From NCBI GenBank assembly GCA_020091685.1, contig CM034608.1:3095590-3159589 (forward strand): a stretch of DNA of 64,000 bases. Reading direction: 5' to 3'. Both the position numbers and the translations under genes were made by a program. Positions 22,965-33,761 of this stretch are shown piece after piece (the first letter of the stretch is position 1; each line of letters begins with the position of its first letter). Under the pieces are notes generated by a model. It made no database searches. It saw only the letters and a list, made by a program, of their open reading frames with translations, and was not told the DNA's origin. This DNA is from Lutjanus erythropterus (taxonomy: Eukaryota; Chordata; Actinopteri; Lutjaniformes; Lutjanidae).

Positions 22965-23440
22965 TCGCGCACTCAGCAGAGCATCACATCACGCCTAGTC
23001 TTTTGATTTCAAAGGAACGTTAGAGAACAGAAACGGAACGATCCGCGAGAGCCTGCCAAGAAGAAAATAACAACCGGCGCTTTACTCCCCACCATCTCCT
23101 CCCTTTCTCTCTCTCCTCCATCTCCCTCGGGCTCACCTTCACTCATCACCTCATCTATTTTTTCCCTTCTGTTGCCAGGCAACAGACAGGAAGAGCATCA
23201 CTTGGAGACGTCAAAACCACAGGAAGAGCTCGCAGGAAGACACATCACACAGATGTTCCGTGGAAGAACCAGCGTCTATCCGAACAGTCAGAAAAAGCTC
23301 CGTGCTCCTTCTTTCGCTGCATTTTGCCTGGACAGAAACTGTCAGGAGGTCCAGGAGAGACGTCAAAGAGAACGCCTGAGCAGTGGACAAGCTTTAATAC
23401 ATGGAACCAAAATAAGTAAAACATTCTTTGTCATCTAACA
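22965..23440 (+). other. GC-richer island, candidate non-coding exon
   Basis: A CpG-containing start (CGATCCGCGAGAGCC near 23039) is followed by a long pyrimidine tract with an acceptor, TTCTGTTGCCAG|GCAACAG (exon start about 23180), then 234 bp with no repeat features up to a weak donor AATAA|GTAAAAC at about 23414. The ORF at 23172-23438 (88 codons, Arg/Gln-rich) has no recognised domain. A lncRNA exon or conserved element is possible; nothing proves transcription. Confidence 0.3.
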
Positions 23441-23863
23441 CACTACAGTATACTACCCAGGATGACTTTTACATAAATATACCTGTACCAAACCAAATCT
23501 TTATATCAAATATATCATTCACTGGAGAGGCAGTGGGTTGAGAATGTGCACACTGTGTGTTGCTGATGTCTGGATGGAGGAATTCTGGGGTGGCAGAATC
23601 TGCCCTGCTTTGATAACTGATATTTTCTAGGCCAAGAAAAAGAGGAGGCACTAAGGTTTCCAATAAAATTCAAATTTAAAGTTAAAAAAGCACAGTGTAA
23701 TCAGCTAATTGCATTTCCATAACTATATGAAAGAATATGAATATGATTATTAGATAGTTATTAAATTAAAATATACGTTTTAGTTAAAACTACACTAACT
23801 GGGTTTGGTTTTTCTGGATCAAGAACAAGCTGTCAACACAACACTGACATCATCACCTTTTAA

Positions 23864-25279
23864 AGGTCCGGTGTGTCAGATTTATGTGGATTTATTCTTA
23901 GAAGATGGCAGAAATTGAATATCAAATTCATAAGTAGAGGGGAACGGTGAGGGCTTTCAGTATTTCAAGTGTTATATTTAAATATATTATGTTTGACTTA
24001 TTTCATGAAATTATTAGGCCGTTCTCTTCTAATTCTGATTTCAACCTCATTTTCTGTCAACTTTGTTTCAGCAATGAAAGGGTTGCTGTCCTGTAAACAG
24101 TAAAATAGAGTGATCCAATCAGATGTTTTTGTTGTTGTCTCTAGGCAGAGAAAGGTTAGAGGTGGCTCACTCATTGGTTAAAAACCGCAGGCTGTGTTTG
24201 TTTAGAAAGTGACAGGTGAATTAACCAATCATGTTTTGAGTTACAGTGGCTGGGATGAAAAATAATACTCTTAGGCTGATATCTTGCTCGATACGAAGCA
24301 GACGAGACTGATGCTGTTGCAAGGAGGCTAACTTGACAGCACTGCCTTTTTCAAGGGGAACTTTCACAGCGTAGCGGACAAAATTGTGCTCGTCCCTGAG
24401 TCTGTTAGAAGACAATATTCAGACACTTTAATCTTCTTCTTCTTCTTCCAGTTGTGCAGCACAGCAGAAACAGCTATGCTGTTAGACAGAAATAATATAA
24501 CTGGAGATCTATGCTACATGTAACTGTGTGTGTTACTAAAACAGAGAAATAAGAATGACAAAAAGAAACTTAGAATGATTCATATAGATTATTATAGCTC
24601 TTTATATCAAACACAAACTTCATTATAATTTATCCAAACAATAGTAACAGAGTAAATGGCAATTATCTAGTTTTTAATACAAGTTTTAGTAAAGAAAATG
24701 CTTGAAAAACATTACTTACTCTGCTGTCATTGTGTGGTGTTTGCTGCCCTCTACTGGGATTTTTGTATGTGGCAACTACACATGTTTTGGTCAAACTGAA
24801 GTCCCAGCTCATAATCACAGTGTGCCGCTGTTCATAAGTATGTGTTCATACTGTCATACTGCCACATAGGCCAGAACAGACACACAAACCATACCCTGGC
24901 TCTAGTGAGGATCTTTTGCAGTTTTAGCGTGGTTTGTAGTCACAGTAGGTTCTTCAACACGTTTGGAAGCTTGGTAAAGTTAGCATGACCCATAACCAGA
25001 ACAGATATAATAATAGGAATAAAGGCCATTTATTTATTTATCATTTATGCCCCATTTATGTAGGAAAATGGATGCATCTGTTTCAAACAATTTAACCGTC
25101 ACTAACCACATACAGTACCTCCATGCATCTTTCACATTAGCGAGGCTTACATCCATTAGAGGGTGCTGCTCAGAGTGAAAAGTTACCCCAGAGAAGAAGA
25201 AGTATGGTCAAAAGTTTTGGACAACAGCTAACATGGTGAGGTGTTATCCATCTGCAAGCAAATCCTACAGACTGGTCCT
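23864..25279. mobile_element. 1.4-kb inverted-repeat element flanked by TTAA
   Basis: Left end AGGTCCGGTGTGTCAGATTT, right end inverted AGGACCAGTCTGTAGGATTT, each directly flanked by TTAA (23860-23863 and 25280-25283). A related ~200-bp copy is at 47012-47211. The interior has GCTGTCCTGTAAACAG and GGCCAGAACAGACACAC motifs and no transposase. TTAA flanks recall piggyBac-type insertion, but the terminal bases do not match that family, so I leave it unclassified. Confidence 0.75.
24745..24757 (-). promoter_or_regulatory. CTCF-like motif, reverse orientation
   Basis: TGCCCTCTACTGG; its complement CCAGTAGAGGGCA matches the CTCF core at every position. It lies inside the 23864-25279 element, so it may be an element-borne motif. 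Confidence 0.4.
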
Positions 25280-25429
25280 TTAATTAAACCTGCAGCAAAT
25301 CAGTTTTGTATGTTTCGGCCACTTCAAAGGTGATGTTTTTTCTCTCTTGCCCTGTTAGGCAAATCAGAAATCTACTTGCTAAGACAAATAGTTTTATTTA
25401 TTAATGATTAAAATGAACTGTCATGTTTA

Positions 25430-25675
25430 ATTTTAGGCTTCAATGTCTATAAAATGTCAGAAAATAGTGACAAGTATCCATCCTAGTTTGTCAAAGTCCA
25501 AGGTGATGTCTTTAAATGTCCTGTTTGTTGGTCTAAAGTCCAAAGATATTCAGTTTAATACAATAATAAACAAAGAAAAGCAGGAAATCTTCATATTCAA
25601 AAAGCTGAAAGAGCATTTTCTGTCAATTTGCATCAAAAATTACAACAATTAATCAATGATTAAAATAATTGAATA
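25430..25675. mobile_element. Copy of the CTGCAACTAATC family (central part)
   Basis: Carries CTATAAAATGTCAGAAAATA and CCAAAGATATTCAGTTTA, as at 9337-9405, and ends with CAACAATTAATCAATGATTA. The 69-codon ORF here (25443-25652) is an artefact. Confidence 0.6.
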
Positions 25676-26799
25676 GTTTAATTCTTTTATACCACTTGCC
25701 CAGTCAGGCAAGGGAGTTACCAGATTAACTTGCCCCACTTAGCATTTTACTTCCCTGGGGCAAACGGGCAACCATTATTGTTAAGCCCTAAATCCTGGTA
25801 TTTTATGTTATTTTTTTGTACTACCTATGTTGAATGTGTAACTTATCCAACAAGCAACCTGATCACCTGAAGATGTTGACTGAATTTGTTGACACCTCAG
25901 TTAAAGATTTGTTATCCATGAAGCGTGAAACTTGGCACTGGTCACAGATGTGCTAATGTTAGCTGCAGCTGCTGCAGGGGTGAGACGTTCTTAGCTGTTA
26001 GATATGGTTTTCAGTTTGGACGTGTTGGCCTCGCCCTTTGCACTTCACAGTATAGTTACTGCAGCAAGTGTGCATTGAGTTTTGAAAAGTTTAAACACTT
26101 GAGACAACTTTTGGCTCACTATTTCCTGTGATTTAGGTTGACTCGGTTTGACTCGGCACATCAGCCCAGCATGGCAGGGATTTCCTTTCCTTACAACAGG
26201 TGTCTTTGACTGAAGATGAACTTAGCTGAGCGGCTGTCAAACGGTGGATAAACACTGCACTTCCTGTAAATTCTTCAAAATACAGGTCCTGTTTTATAGT
26301 GTTATTCCAAAGCCTTTATTATGAAGCAGAAAAAATAGGATATTTTTGTTTTTTATCAGCGGTAACATGACTCCTGTACAACTAACAGCCAACAAGACAG
26401 TAAAATACAGAAGCTATCTGAATGTAAAAACAGCAAGACAGGAGAGAAACTAAACTTCAAACTAAAGAGATTAGCTTCTAAACAGCTGAGAGTGAGAGTG
26501 TTACTTTTCGAAACGTCTGTTCTGCTCAAACATTGCTGAGCTTGTTTGAAGGGGAGAAAGGAAGGCTTGTACGGGGTTGGCAGTGGTTGGTGTGACTCCA
26601 CCGCAGCCCACTTGAAGGCGGGTCAGGCTCGCTTTGGTCACACTCCAGAGTAGGCTCATCTCGGGCATGACTCAGCACAGCTCGGCGAGATAAAAGTGGT
26701 GATGGTAATGCAAATCAGCGTGGCACAGATTGACTCCTGGTGACCAAAAGTGCCAGTGGAAAAGCCTCATAAGTTCATCTCTCACCCAGATTGGCTCTC
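25676..26799. other. Intergenic DNA, no gene seen
   Basis: A few CpG-bearing patches near 26610-26700 (GGCGGGTCAGGCTCGC, CTCGGCGAGATAAAAG), but no coding similarity or paired repeats that I can defend. Confidence 0.4.
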
Positions 26800-27880
26800 A
26801 GGGCTTGATTTACTCAAGGTTTGTGTGTGTAAAAACGTGTATAAACTTGATATCACCTGCAAACAACGAAAACTGATCTACTAATGGTGCGCACTGAGGC
26901 ACTGAGGAGTTCAAATGTGTAAGACATCACACACTGTCCATTTAGTACGTTTGCCTTAATGAATATGCAGTATGGGACGTTTCTACCCTAGTGTGCAAAA
27001 TTCTAGGAGGAGAAAATGCAAATAGGTTAATTTAGCACATGTACAGCGATTTACCAATCCTGAAAATAATTTGCAGTGACTGCAACTGTGTCTGTATTTA
27101 ATATGTTTGAAAGGAAGGTGCTAATCGGCCCAGCGGTGCGCACAGATGGCTGCTGTTATTCTGGCGAGGAGGAGACACTCTTATTTAAAGTCATTTCTCA
27201 TGAGTTGTTTAGGGGATGCATGTATTCATATTTTCATTCAATAATCCTTAATGCAGGAAAAACAACATGATTAAACATAAATTTATTGCAGCCTATTTGC
27301 AGCCAAATTCAACAAAATTGAACATTCATAGCCACTGTAGCCTAAAGAAATATTTCCTTCTTTTCATCAATATTACAATTTTAACTGGGTTTTTTTGGCA
27401 GGTTGTGCACTCTTCTCCAACAGCGCACTCCTTTCCTCTGGTGCGCACCTCTCCTCCGCTGTGGAACCGCTTCGATTGAGAGACCTCACCTCCGCCTGCC
27501 TCGTACCTCCTGCGCAATAGATTATTTATCTATTATTTGCCTTATATCTTGCCGTCTTCTCTTAATTTCATCTGTTGTTCTTAACTTTTTTGCTCCAGCT
27601 CAACAGTATGTTTATTTGCCTCTTCCACTAACACCTCCATTGGATCGAATTTCATTTTGCGCGTGCAGTCATTCTGCTTTTCTGTTCAAACTCCCTGTGG
27701 CAGAAGCCTGTAAAACACGCAAAACCCTCATTTAAATCCTGCTGTCTCCACAGTGTTTACACCTGTTGTCATTTATGCAATTATTCTTAGTTGATCACCT
27801 GCAAAATGCACACCAACCAAATGTGAAAATATGTTACGAATTTAGCACTCTTTATTTAGGATCTTAGTAAATCAGGCCCT
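26800..27880. mobile_element. 1.08-kb inverted-repeat element (AGGGCYTGATTTACT)
   Basis: Starts AGGGCTTGATTTACTCAAGG and ends, inverted, AGGGCCTGATTTACTAAGAT. The interior repeats TGCAAATAGGTTAATTTAGC, GTGCGCAC and TTTGCAGCC motifs. The ORFs inside (27076-27735) show no transposase motif. A non-autonomous DNA element common in teleosts; family not assigned. Confidence 0.75.
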
Positions 27881-28249
27881 TTGGTACTAATATTTGGTAC
27901 TGATTGATTTCATGTAAATTTCTCAGTAGTACCAACGTAATGTGTGGCACCCTTGAAAGTATCGAGTTTGGTACCAGTCCTTTTTACTTTGGATTGGCCT
28001 CAAACGTTTCAAATGATTTATGTAGAACAGTGTTGAGTTGGAAAGCTTTGGGAGGTTTGTGCAGTCAGTATATACCAGAACTGATTTTTTCATGTCTCCA
28101 CAATGAAGCGTAAACGCAACTGCAAACTTAGCATGAACCATTTTCCAGAAACTAATGAGAATAAGATCTCTGATGTATCTGCATGTCTGTGTATGTGCAT
28201 GTGTCTCCACATAGCATGCGGAGCAGCATTTGGTTGTGTGTGTGTGTGT
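27881..28249. other. Intergenic DNA with short (TG)n
   Basis: Ends in a short GTGTGTGTGTGTG run at about 28235-28251. ORFs across it are repeat-driven. Confidence 0.4.
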
Positions 28250-28800
28250 GTGCATGCTAATGTGTTAACCCAGCTCACTCTGCTCATCAGCGGCCGTGTG
28301 CTGTTTGCTGCTGCTAAGAAAATGTTCCACATGATTTATCTTCACTCAGTAATGTGGCCCCTTTTCATGCAAGTAAAATTCATCCTTATCTCTCTGCAGC
28401 TCTCTTTCTCTCTGCTCTTCGTTTGATTCTTTTTTCTTCCTCGTGGCAAAGCACAGCAGCAGCAGCAGCATTTCCTTCTCCTCTGTGTCACCTCCACTCC
28501 CTCCTCCCTCCCTCGCTGCCTCCCTCCATCTCCTGCTGCTTCCATCCTCCCTCCCTTTTCCGCTGTGTGTTTGCAGATGAAACGGGCAGCCTGCCAGTTT
28601 TTCATATTTCTTGGCAGCAAAGTGGCTAGCCAACTTCCTGGGGATGGGGAGCAGGGAGGAGGGGGTTGGGGCTTGCAAAAGGTTACATTTGCACAATGTG
28701 TCTGTGAAAAAACAGCAAAGAAGAGGGAGGGAGTGAAAAAAGAAAGAAAGAATGGAAAAGCTGGGCTGGATCAGCTAAACGACTCCACCGTTGTGGGGTA
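28250..28800. promoter_or_regulatory. GC-richer, repeat-poor island, candidate regulatory element
   Basis: Contains CATCAGCGGCCGTGTGCTGT, a (CAG)5 run, a strong CT tract (28380-28560) and a following segment GATGAAACGGGCAGCCTGCC. It lacks the decayed-repeat look of its neighbours. Several ORFs cover both strands, all low in complexity. Candidate for conserved non-coding DNA, not shown. Confidence 0.25.
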
Positions 28801-28930
28801 ATGGAAAAAGCCCTCTGGGGGAATATTCAGTATGCAAGAGTATCGAGTTGCATGCAGTCATTACAATGATGTCTGTCCCGTCTCTCTTTCTCTTTTTGTC
28901 TACCTTCTCTGGAATGTTCCCTCCCCTCCA

Positions 28931-28954
28931 ACACACACACACACACACACACAC
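28931..28954. repeat. (CA)12 microsatellite
   Basis: Perfect CA dinucleotide run within an otherwise CT-rich stretch. Confidence 0.95.
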
Positions 28955-29314
28955 CTACCTCACCTTCTCTCCGTGTCTCTCTGTCTGTGTGAAAGTGTTC
29001 TGTGAGGCGATAGCTTTGGGACGGGGATCTGGTCGAATCATCGCAGTTTGACGGGTTTCTGTGTGTGTTGGGTTTGGGGGTGGGGGGGTGTTGCTGCTGC
29101 TGATTATATACCAACAAATATCCAGCACAGAACAACTGTGTGCTCTGTCCTGCTGAGCTGTCAGGACTGACTCAGTGTGGACAGAGTGTGAGACAGACGC
29201 TCAGTTAAACAGAGAAGTGAAAAGACTGATGGGAGAAAACTCAGTTGTTTACCTCTTAACTTCACTTCTCCATCCTCGTCTGGCTCTATGGAGAAAACTT
29301 TGCTGGCAATATCT

Positions 29315-30838
29315 GGTTCCCCCAAAACGTTTTGGGAATGTTAATTGAATGTTCCTTCATGACATTCACAAGATGTTAACATGACAAAGCTTTTCTGACG
29401 TAAAACCAACTCTATTGTTGCGATCCCAGAATGTTCTGGGAGGGGTACTGGACGTTTCAGGAAGGTTACTTCAACATTTCCACTTAATATTCTCTAATGT
29501 TAAAGTGGCAGGTTTTTCCCACTTGAAAACAATATTATTGTTACATTTCCAGAGCATGCTGGGAAGGTTGGCTGAATGTTCTACGAAGGTTAGTTGAACG
29601 TTTTTCCCAAAACTTTGCTAGATGTTGCAAGGAAAATATTTTCAGATGTAAAACCGTTATTGTTAAAATTGTAGGAGGTTCTTGAAAGTTAGCTGAATGT
29701 TCCAGGAAGGTTACTTGAATGCTTCCATTTAACGTTACCTAGAAGTTAAAATCCTATGTTTGCCTTGAACAAAAGTAACGTTATGGTTACATTTACAAAA
29801 CATTCTTGGAAAGTTAGATGATTTTTGCTGGAAATTTGTTTGAAAGTTTCCCCAGATGTCAAAAAACAACTTTAATTCAACACTGTTACTTTCCCAGAAT
29901 GTTCTGGGAAAGTTAGCTGGATGTTCCTGAAAGGTTACATGAACATTTTTCCTTAACATTCCCTAGATGTTAAAATGTTTAGCTTGTCCTACTTGAAAAC
30001 AACATAACTGTTATATTTCCATAACTTTCTTTACCTTGAAGTTAAAAGGACAAGTTTTTCTGTTGTGAAAGTGTTGAATAACTGGTAAGATGTTCTTGGA
30101 ACGTTAGCAGAACGTTTCAGGAAGGTTACTTGAACACGTCCCCTAAACGTTCCCTAGAAGTTAAAATTATTAATTTGTGTTAAATTAAACATTATAGTTA
30201 TGTTTACAAAGCATTCTGGGAAAGTTAAATGAATACCGCAGGAAGGTTACTTGAACATTTCCCCTTAAAGTTACTTCAGTGTTAAAATATCCAGTTTTTC
30301 CCACTTAGAAACAATGTTATTGCTATATTTTCATAATGTTCCTTACATATTAAAATATCCAGATTTTCCTTCTTGAAAACAATGTTATTGTTGTGTTTCT
30401 AGAACATTCTGGGAAATGTAATTGAATGATCCAGGAAGGTTACTAGAACATTTCTCCTTAAAATTCACCAGATGCTAAATTTTCAAGTTTTCCCACTTGA
30501 AAAAAAAATTGTTATTGTTACATTTCCATAATTTTCTGGAAAGGTTCCCCTTATACCTCCCCAGATGTTAAAAGGGCTGGTTTTTATCATGTAAAACTGT
30601 TATTGTGGTAACTTTGGTAGAATGTTCTCGGAAGGTTACTTGAGAACAAACACATAAATTTGCCGTAAATAAAAGGTTAGTTGGACTTTTCCCCTCAAAG
30701 TTCCCTTGATGTTAAAATGTCAATTTTTTATGATGTAAAGCCGTTGTTATGTTTGCAGAACGTTCTGGGAAGGTTTGTTTTAATTCCAGGAAGGTTACTT
30801 GAATGTTTCCCCTTAACATTCCCTAGATGTTAAAATGG
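29315..30838. repeat. 1.5-kb degenerate tandem array, ~110-125-bp unit
   Basis: About 13 units. Each runs: AGAATGTTCTGGGAAGGTTA, then GCTGAATGTTCCAGGAAGG, TTACTTGAACATTTCCCC, TTAACATTCCCTAGATGTT, TTTTTCCCACTTGAAAACAA, then TTATTGTTACATTTCC. Some units have lost the middle. AGAACATTCT-like and TTCTGGGAA segments are near-palindromic. A minisatellite or small satellite; no ORF of interest. Confidence 0.9.
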
Positions 30839-31034
30839 TATTAATGGTATATACATTATTAGTATATACATATATTTCATGTCATTGCATCTAATGTTAA
30901 GAAAATCAGCAGAGGCCGGTGAGTTTGGTGCACTGTGTTCTGACTGGCTGCTGCCGTGACAGTGATTGTGAGAGGCTGTAAAGCTGAGGCTGTGGGTTAT
31001 GATTATGACCAAGGCCTGTCTGCATCGTTGGGCG

Positions 31035-31415
31035 TTGCTCTCGCTGTAATTATGACTATGGTTGTAGCTATGGTTATGGCTGTAGCTGTTATGATGGGTT
31101 TACACTAGCCATATGCAGGGTTTGTGCAGGTGCAGTGAGTTGACATGGCTGAGTTGGCTGAGCATCGTGGAGAAGCTATTCCTGAATCCCTGGTGGTTAC
31201 AAACCTGTGATAGAAAGGGTTTAAATCCTGGTAGGAGTGTCTGTCTCAGCCAGTCTGATCTTACTTGGTGTAAAGAGTTGCCACAGTAACCGCAGCCACA
31301 GCTACAGCCATAACCATACAGCCATGGCAAAAGCTGTAGCTGTTTTCAGCCATAACAATAACCATAGCTGCATTCACAACCCCAGAGCTGCAACCATAGC
31401 CAGAGCCACAAATAG
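31035..31415. repeat. Inverted pair of GCTATGGTTAT-type arrays around a tRNA-like relic
   Basis: 31035-31092 repeats TATGGTTGTAGCTATGGTTA; 31275-31410 carries the complementary CATAACCATAGC/CAGCCACAGCTACAGCC style. In the spacer, 31146-31157 (TGGCTGAGTTGG) fits a Pol III A box and 31218-31228 (GGTTTAAATCC) is a B box in which the CG of GGTTCGAATCC has become TA. The A-B spacing suits a Leu or Ser tRNA with a long variable arm. No intact acceptor stem, so a tRNA or SINE relic. Confidence 0.5.
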
Positions 31416-33761
31416 CAGCTAACAGCCAGTGTCTGTCCCAAATGTTGGAGCCCAGGATACCTCCAGAAATACGGATCAGAGGGAATATAAAAGCACAACT
31501 GGAAAAATCAAACCCTGTAATTAACTGAGTTCTATTTTTTGCATTTTCCACAGTGTAGCACAGAGTTGTGTATACCTGCTGAAGCACATTTTGGGAAATT
31601 TGCTTAGTTTTTTGCACTTTTCATGTGGATGTCCAGTCAGTATTGATCATTAAAGTAGTCAGCTGAAGCAAATACACTTGCACAATGTATTGTGATGTAT
31701 GTCAACTTTATGGGCTGCATGTTACTTAGCTTCCAGTGTCAAATCTGCAGTACACATCTATGGTCATCCAAGTGCTTTATTAAAATACTTCTAACATTCA
31801 CTTTGTATGTAGAGTGTATTAGTCTTTAGTTAGTATTTTTGATCATTTTTATAATCACCTAGGTGTTTTTGCATAGTGAAGTTAGCCAGTTAGCTAGCCT
31901 AACTGGCTGCTAGCGTGAGGCGAGGTTTATGAGGAGGGCAGTCAGCTCCACCAAAGCCCTTTTTCCACAGAAATCCCATAAAATCACTGCAACGAGGGCT
32001 CGCCTCTAAAACAGCGTTGTCCTTTACACTGACCAAGTAGCACCGGCATAAAGCCACCACAGTGTGTCCTTACAGGAAGCTGGCATCGCACGATCAAAAG
32101 AGCCTGACATAATAAAGCAACGCACCAGTCACCAGGTGATTCCACCACACACAGAGCCGATGACTTAATGGATTTTGTAACATAAAGGTTTTTATATGTT
32201 CCACATCCACAGACCATCACTTGAAGATCAGAGCCTTGTGGATTTCTCTCCTGTCTGTGTTGTGTCAGTCTGACAGATATGTGGAAAAAGTCTGTAAGTG
32301 AACACAAACAGCAGCAAACATGTATGATCATTTCACAATAAGGTGCATGTGGTCACTTTCATTTTGGGCTGTGTAAAAAAAGAGCCAAAGCAAACTAATG
32401 AATAGCTTGTTGCTAGCTAAAGTTGCTAACAGTTATTTATATATCAAAAATACTAAATAAACACTGATAAACACTATATACAAATGAAACTGTAAAAAGT
32501 GAGTTTTAATAACTTGCAGATGAAAAAGCCCTCAGATTTGACACCAGAGGTTAAGTGACGGATGTCTGTAAAGCTGATATACATCACACTACACTGTGTG
32601 AGAGAAAATAAGTTAAAGTTGTTAAAGCTGAGTTCTACAGTGATGTCACAGTGATGTCACTGGAAAAACTACAGGCTGTTTCAGCTTGGATTTCTAGTAT
32701 CTACTTCTGGGTCGAAATGACACATTTCAACTTCCTTGACTTAAAAAAAATCTTTCAAATTGACCGACATCATATGTGGCACAATTCTAACAGGATCAAA
32801 AAGTTAATTTTCTCTCAACATTGACTATATTTCATGTTTTTTTCCCCAAAAATTAGGTCTTACTGTAGTCCACCAGAAGTGGTGTGACTTCACTTCTCTA
32901 TAGCTATATTTCTCTATCTATATGGGAGATTGGCATGGCAATGCATTCTGGTATTTGTATGCACTGCTAGCACAGCTCCACAAACAGGAGAACTCAGCAT
33001 TCTTGATTATAGCAGCACTGATGAATTTATCAATTCAATTGACTACATTTACCATCAACTCTGACTGGACTTCCAGATAAAAAGTGCCAAAAGTGCCACA
33101 CTGGAAGGAGAAATTTTAGGCTCTGCAAAAATATGGCCTCCAGACTGTCTTAAATTGTTTTACTTACATGTTGTATGTTGTTAGTTAGCGAGTTAGTCAC
33201 TGTAACATACAAGAACAAAGTTTGGGTTTGTTCAGATCCAGGACAGTGTGTAGCGTTGTTCATTTGAGGAAAAGACTTCTAAAATGTTTCAAAATGACCA
33301 CTACAAAAAATATTGACATAAAAATATTTTGAAACGTGCCTTTACGTTTAGTTAAATGCAGGCTTCTAAATGTACTTGGATAAGATTAGAGAAAGATCAT
33401 GATGATGTTTAAAGACAACAATACTGACTCTTGGTTGGAGTTTTCTACCATGTCACACACTAACTATCTACCACAACCTCATCCTTCAGTGATTTTTCAT
33501 CGTTTTAACAACATCACACTGCTTCTGCCTTTACTTCAGACACAAGACTGATTATTCGCACATCCACAGGAGGTTGTGTGAACAGGAGGCATAAATAAAG
33601 ATGATGTTAAGCGTTTGAAAAGGCGACCAGTGCTATTGTTTGTCTTAGCAGAACATTAATGAGAATGTTACCACTGTGATATTATTTCATGCACACCCTG
33701 TGACCACCCTCTGATCACAGTTTCCTTCATGATTACAGGTAATACATGTGCATTATATACT
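31416..33761. other. Intergenic DNA, no gene seen
   Basis: Mostly unique AT-rich sequence. The 115-codon minus-strand ORF at 32331-31984 is Cys-rich without a recognisable domain. TAGCTAGC/GCTAACAG patches occur near 31885-31915 and 32405-32430. Confidence 0.4.
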
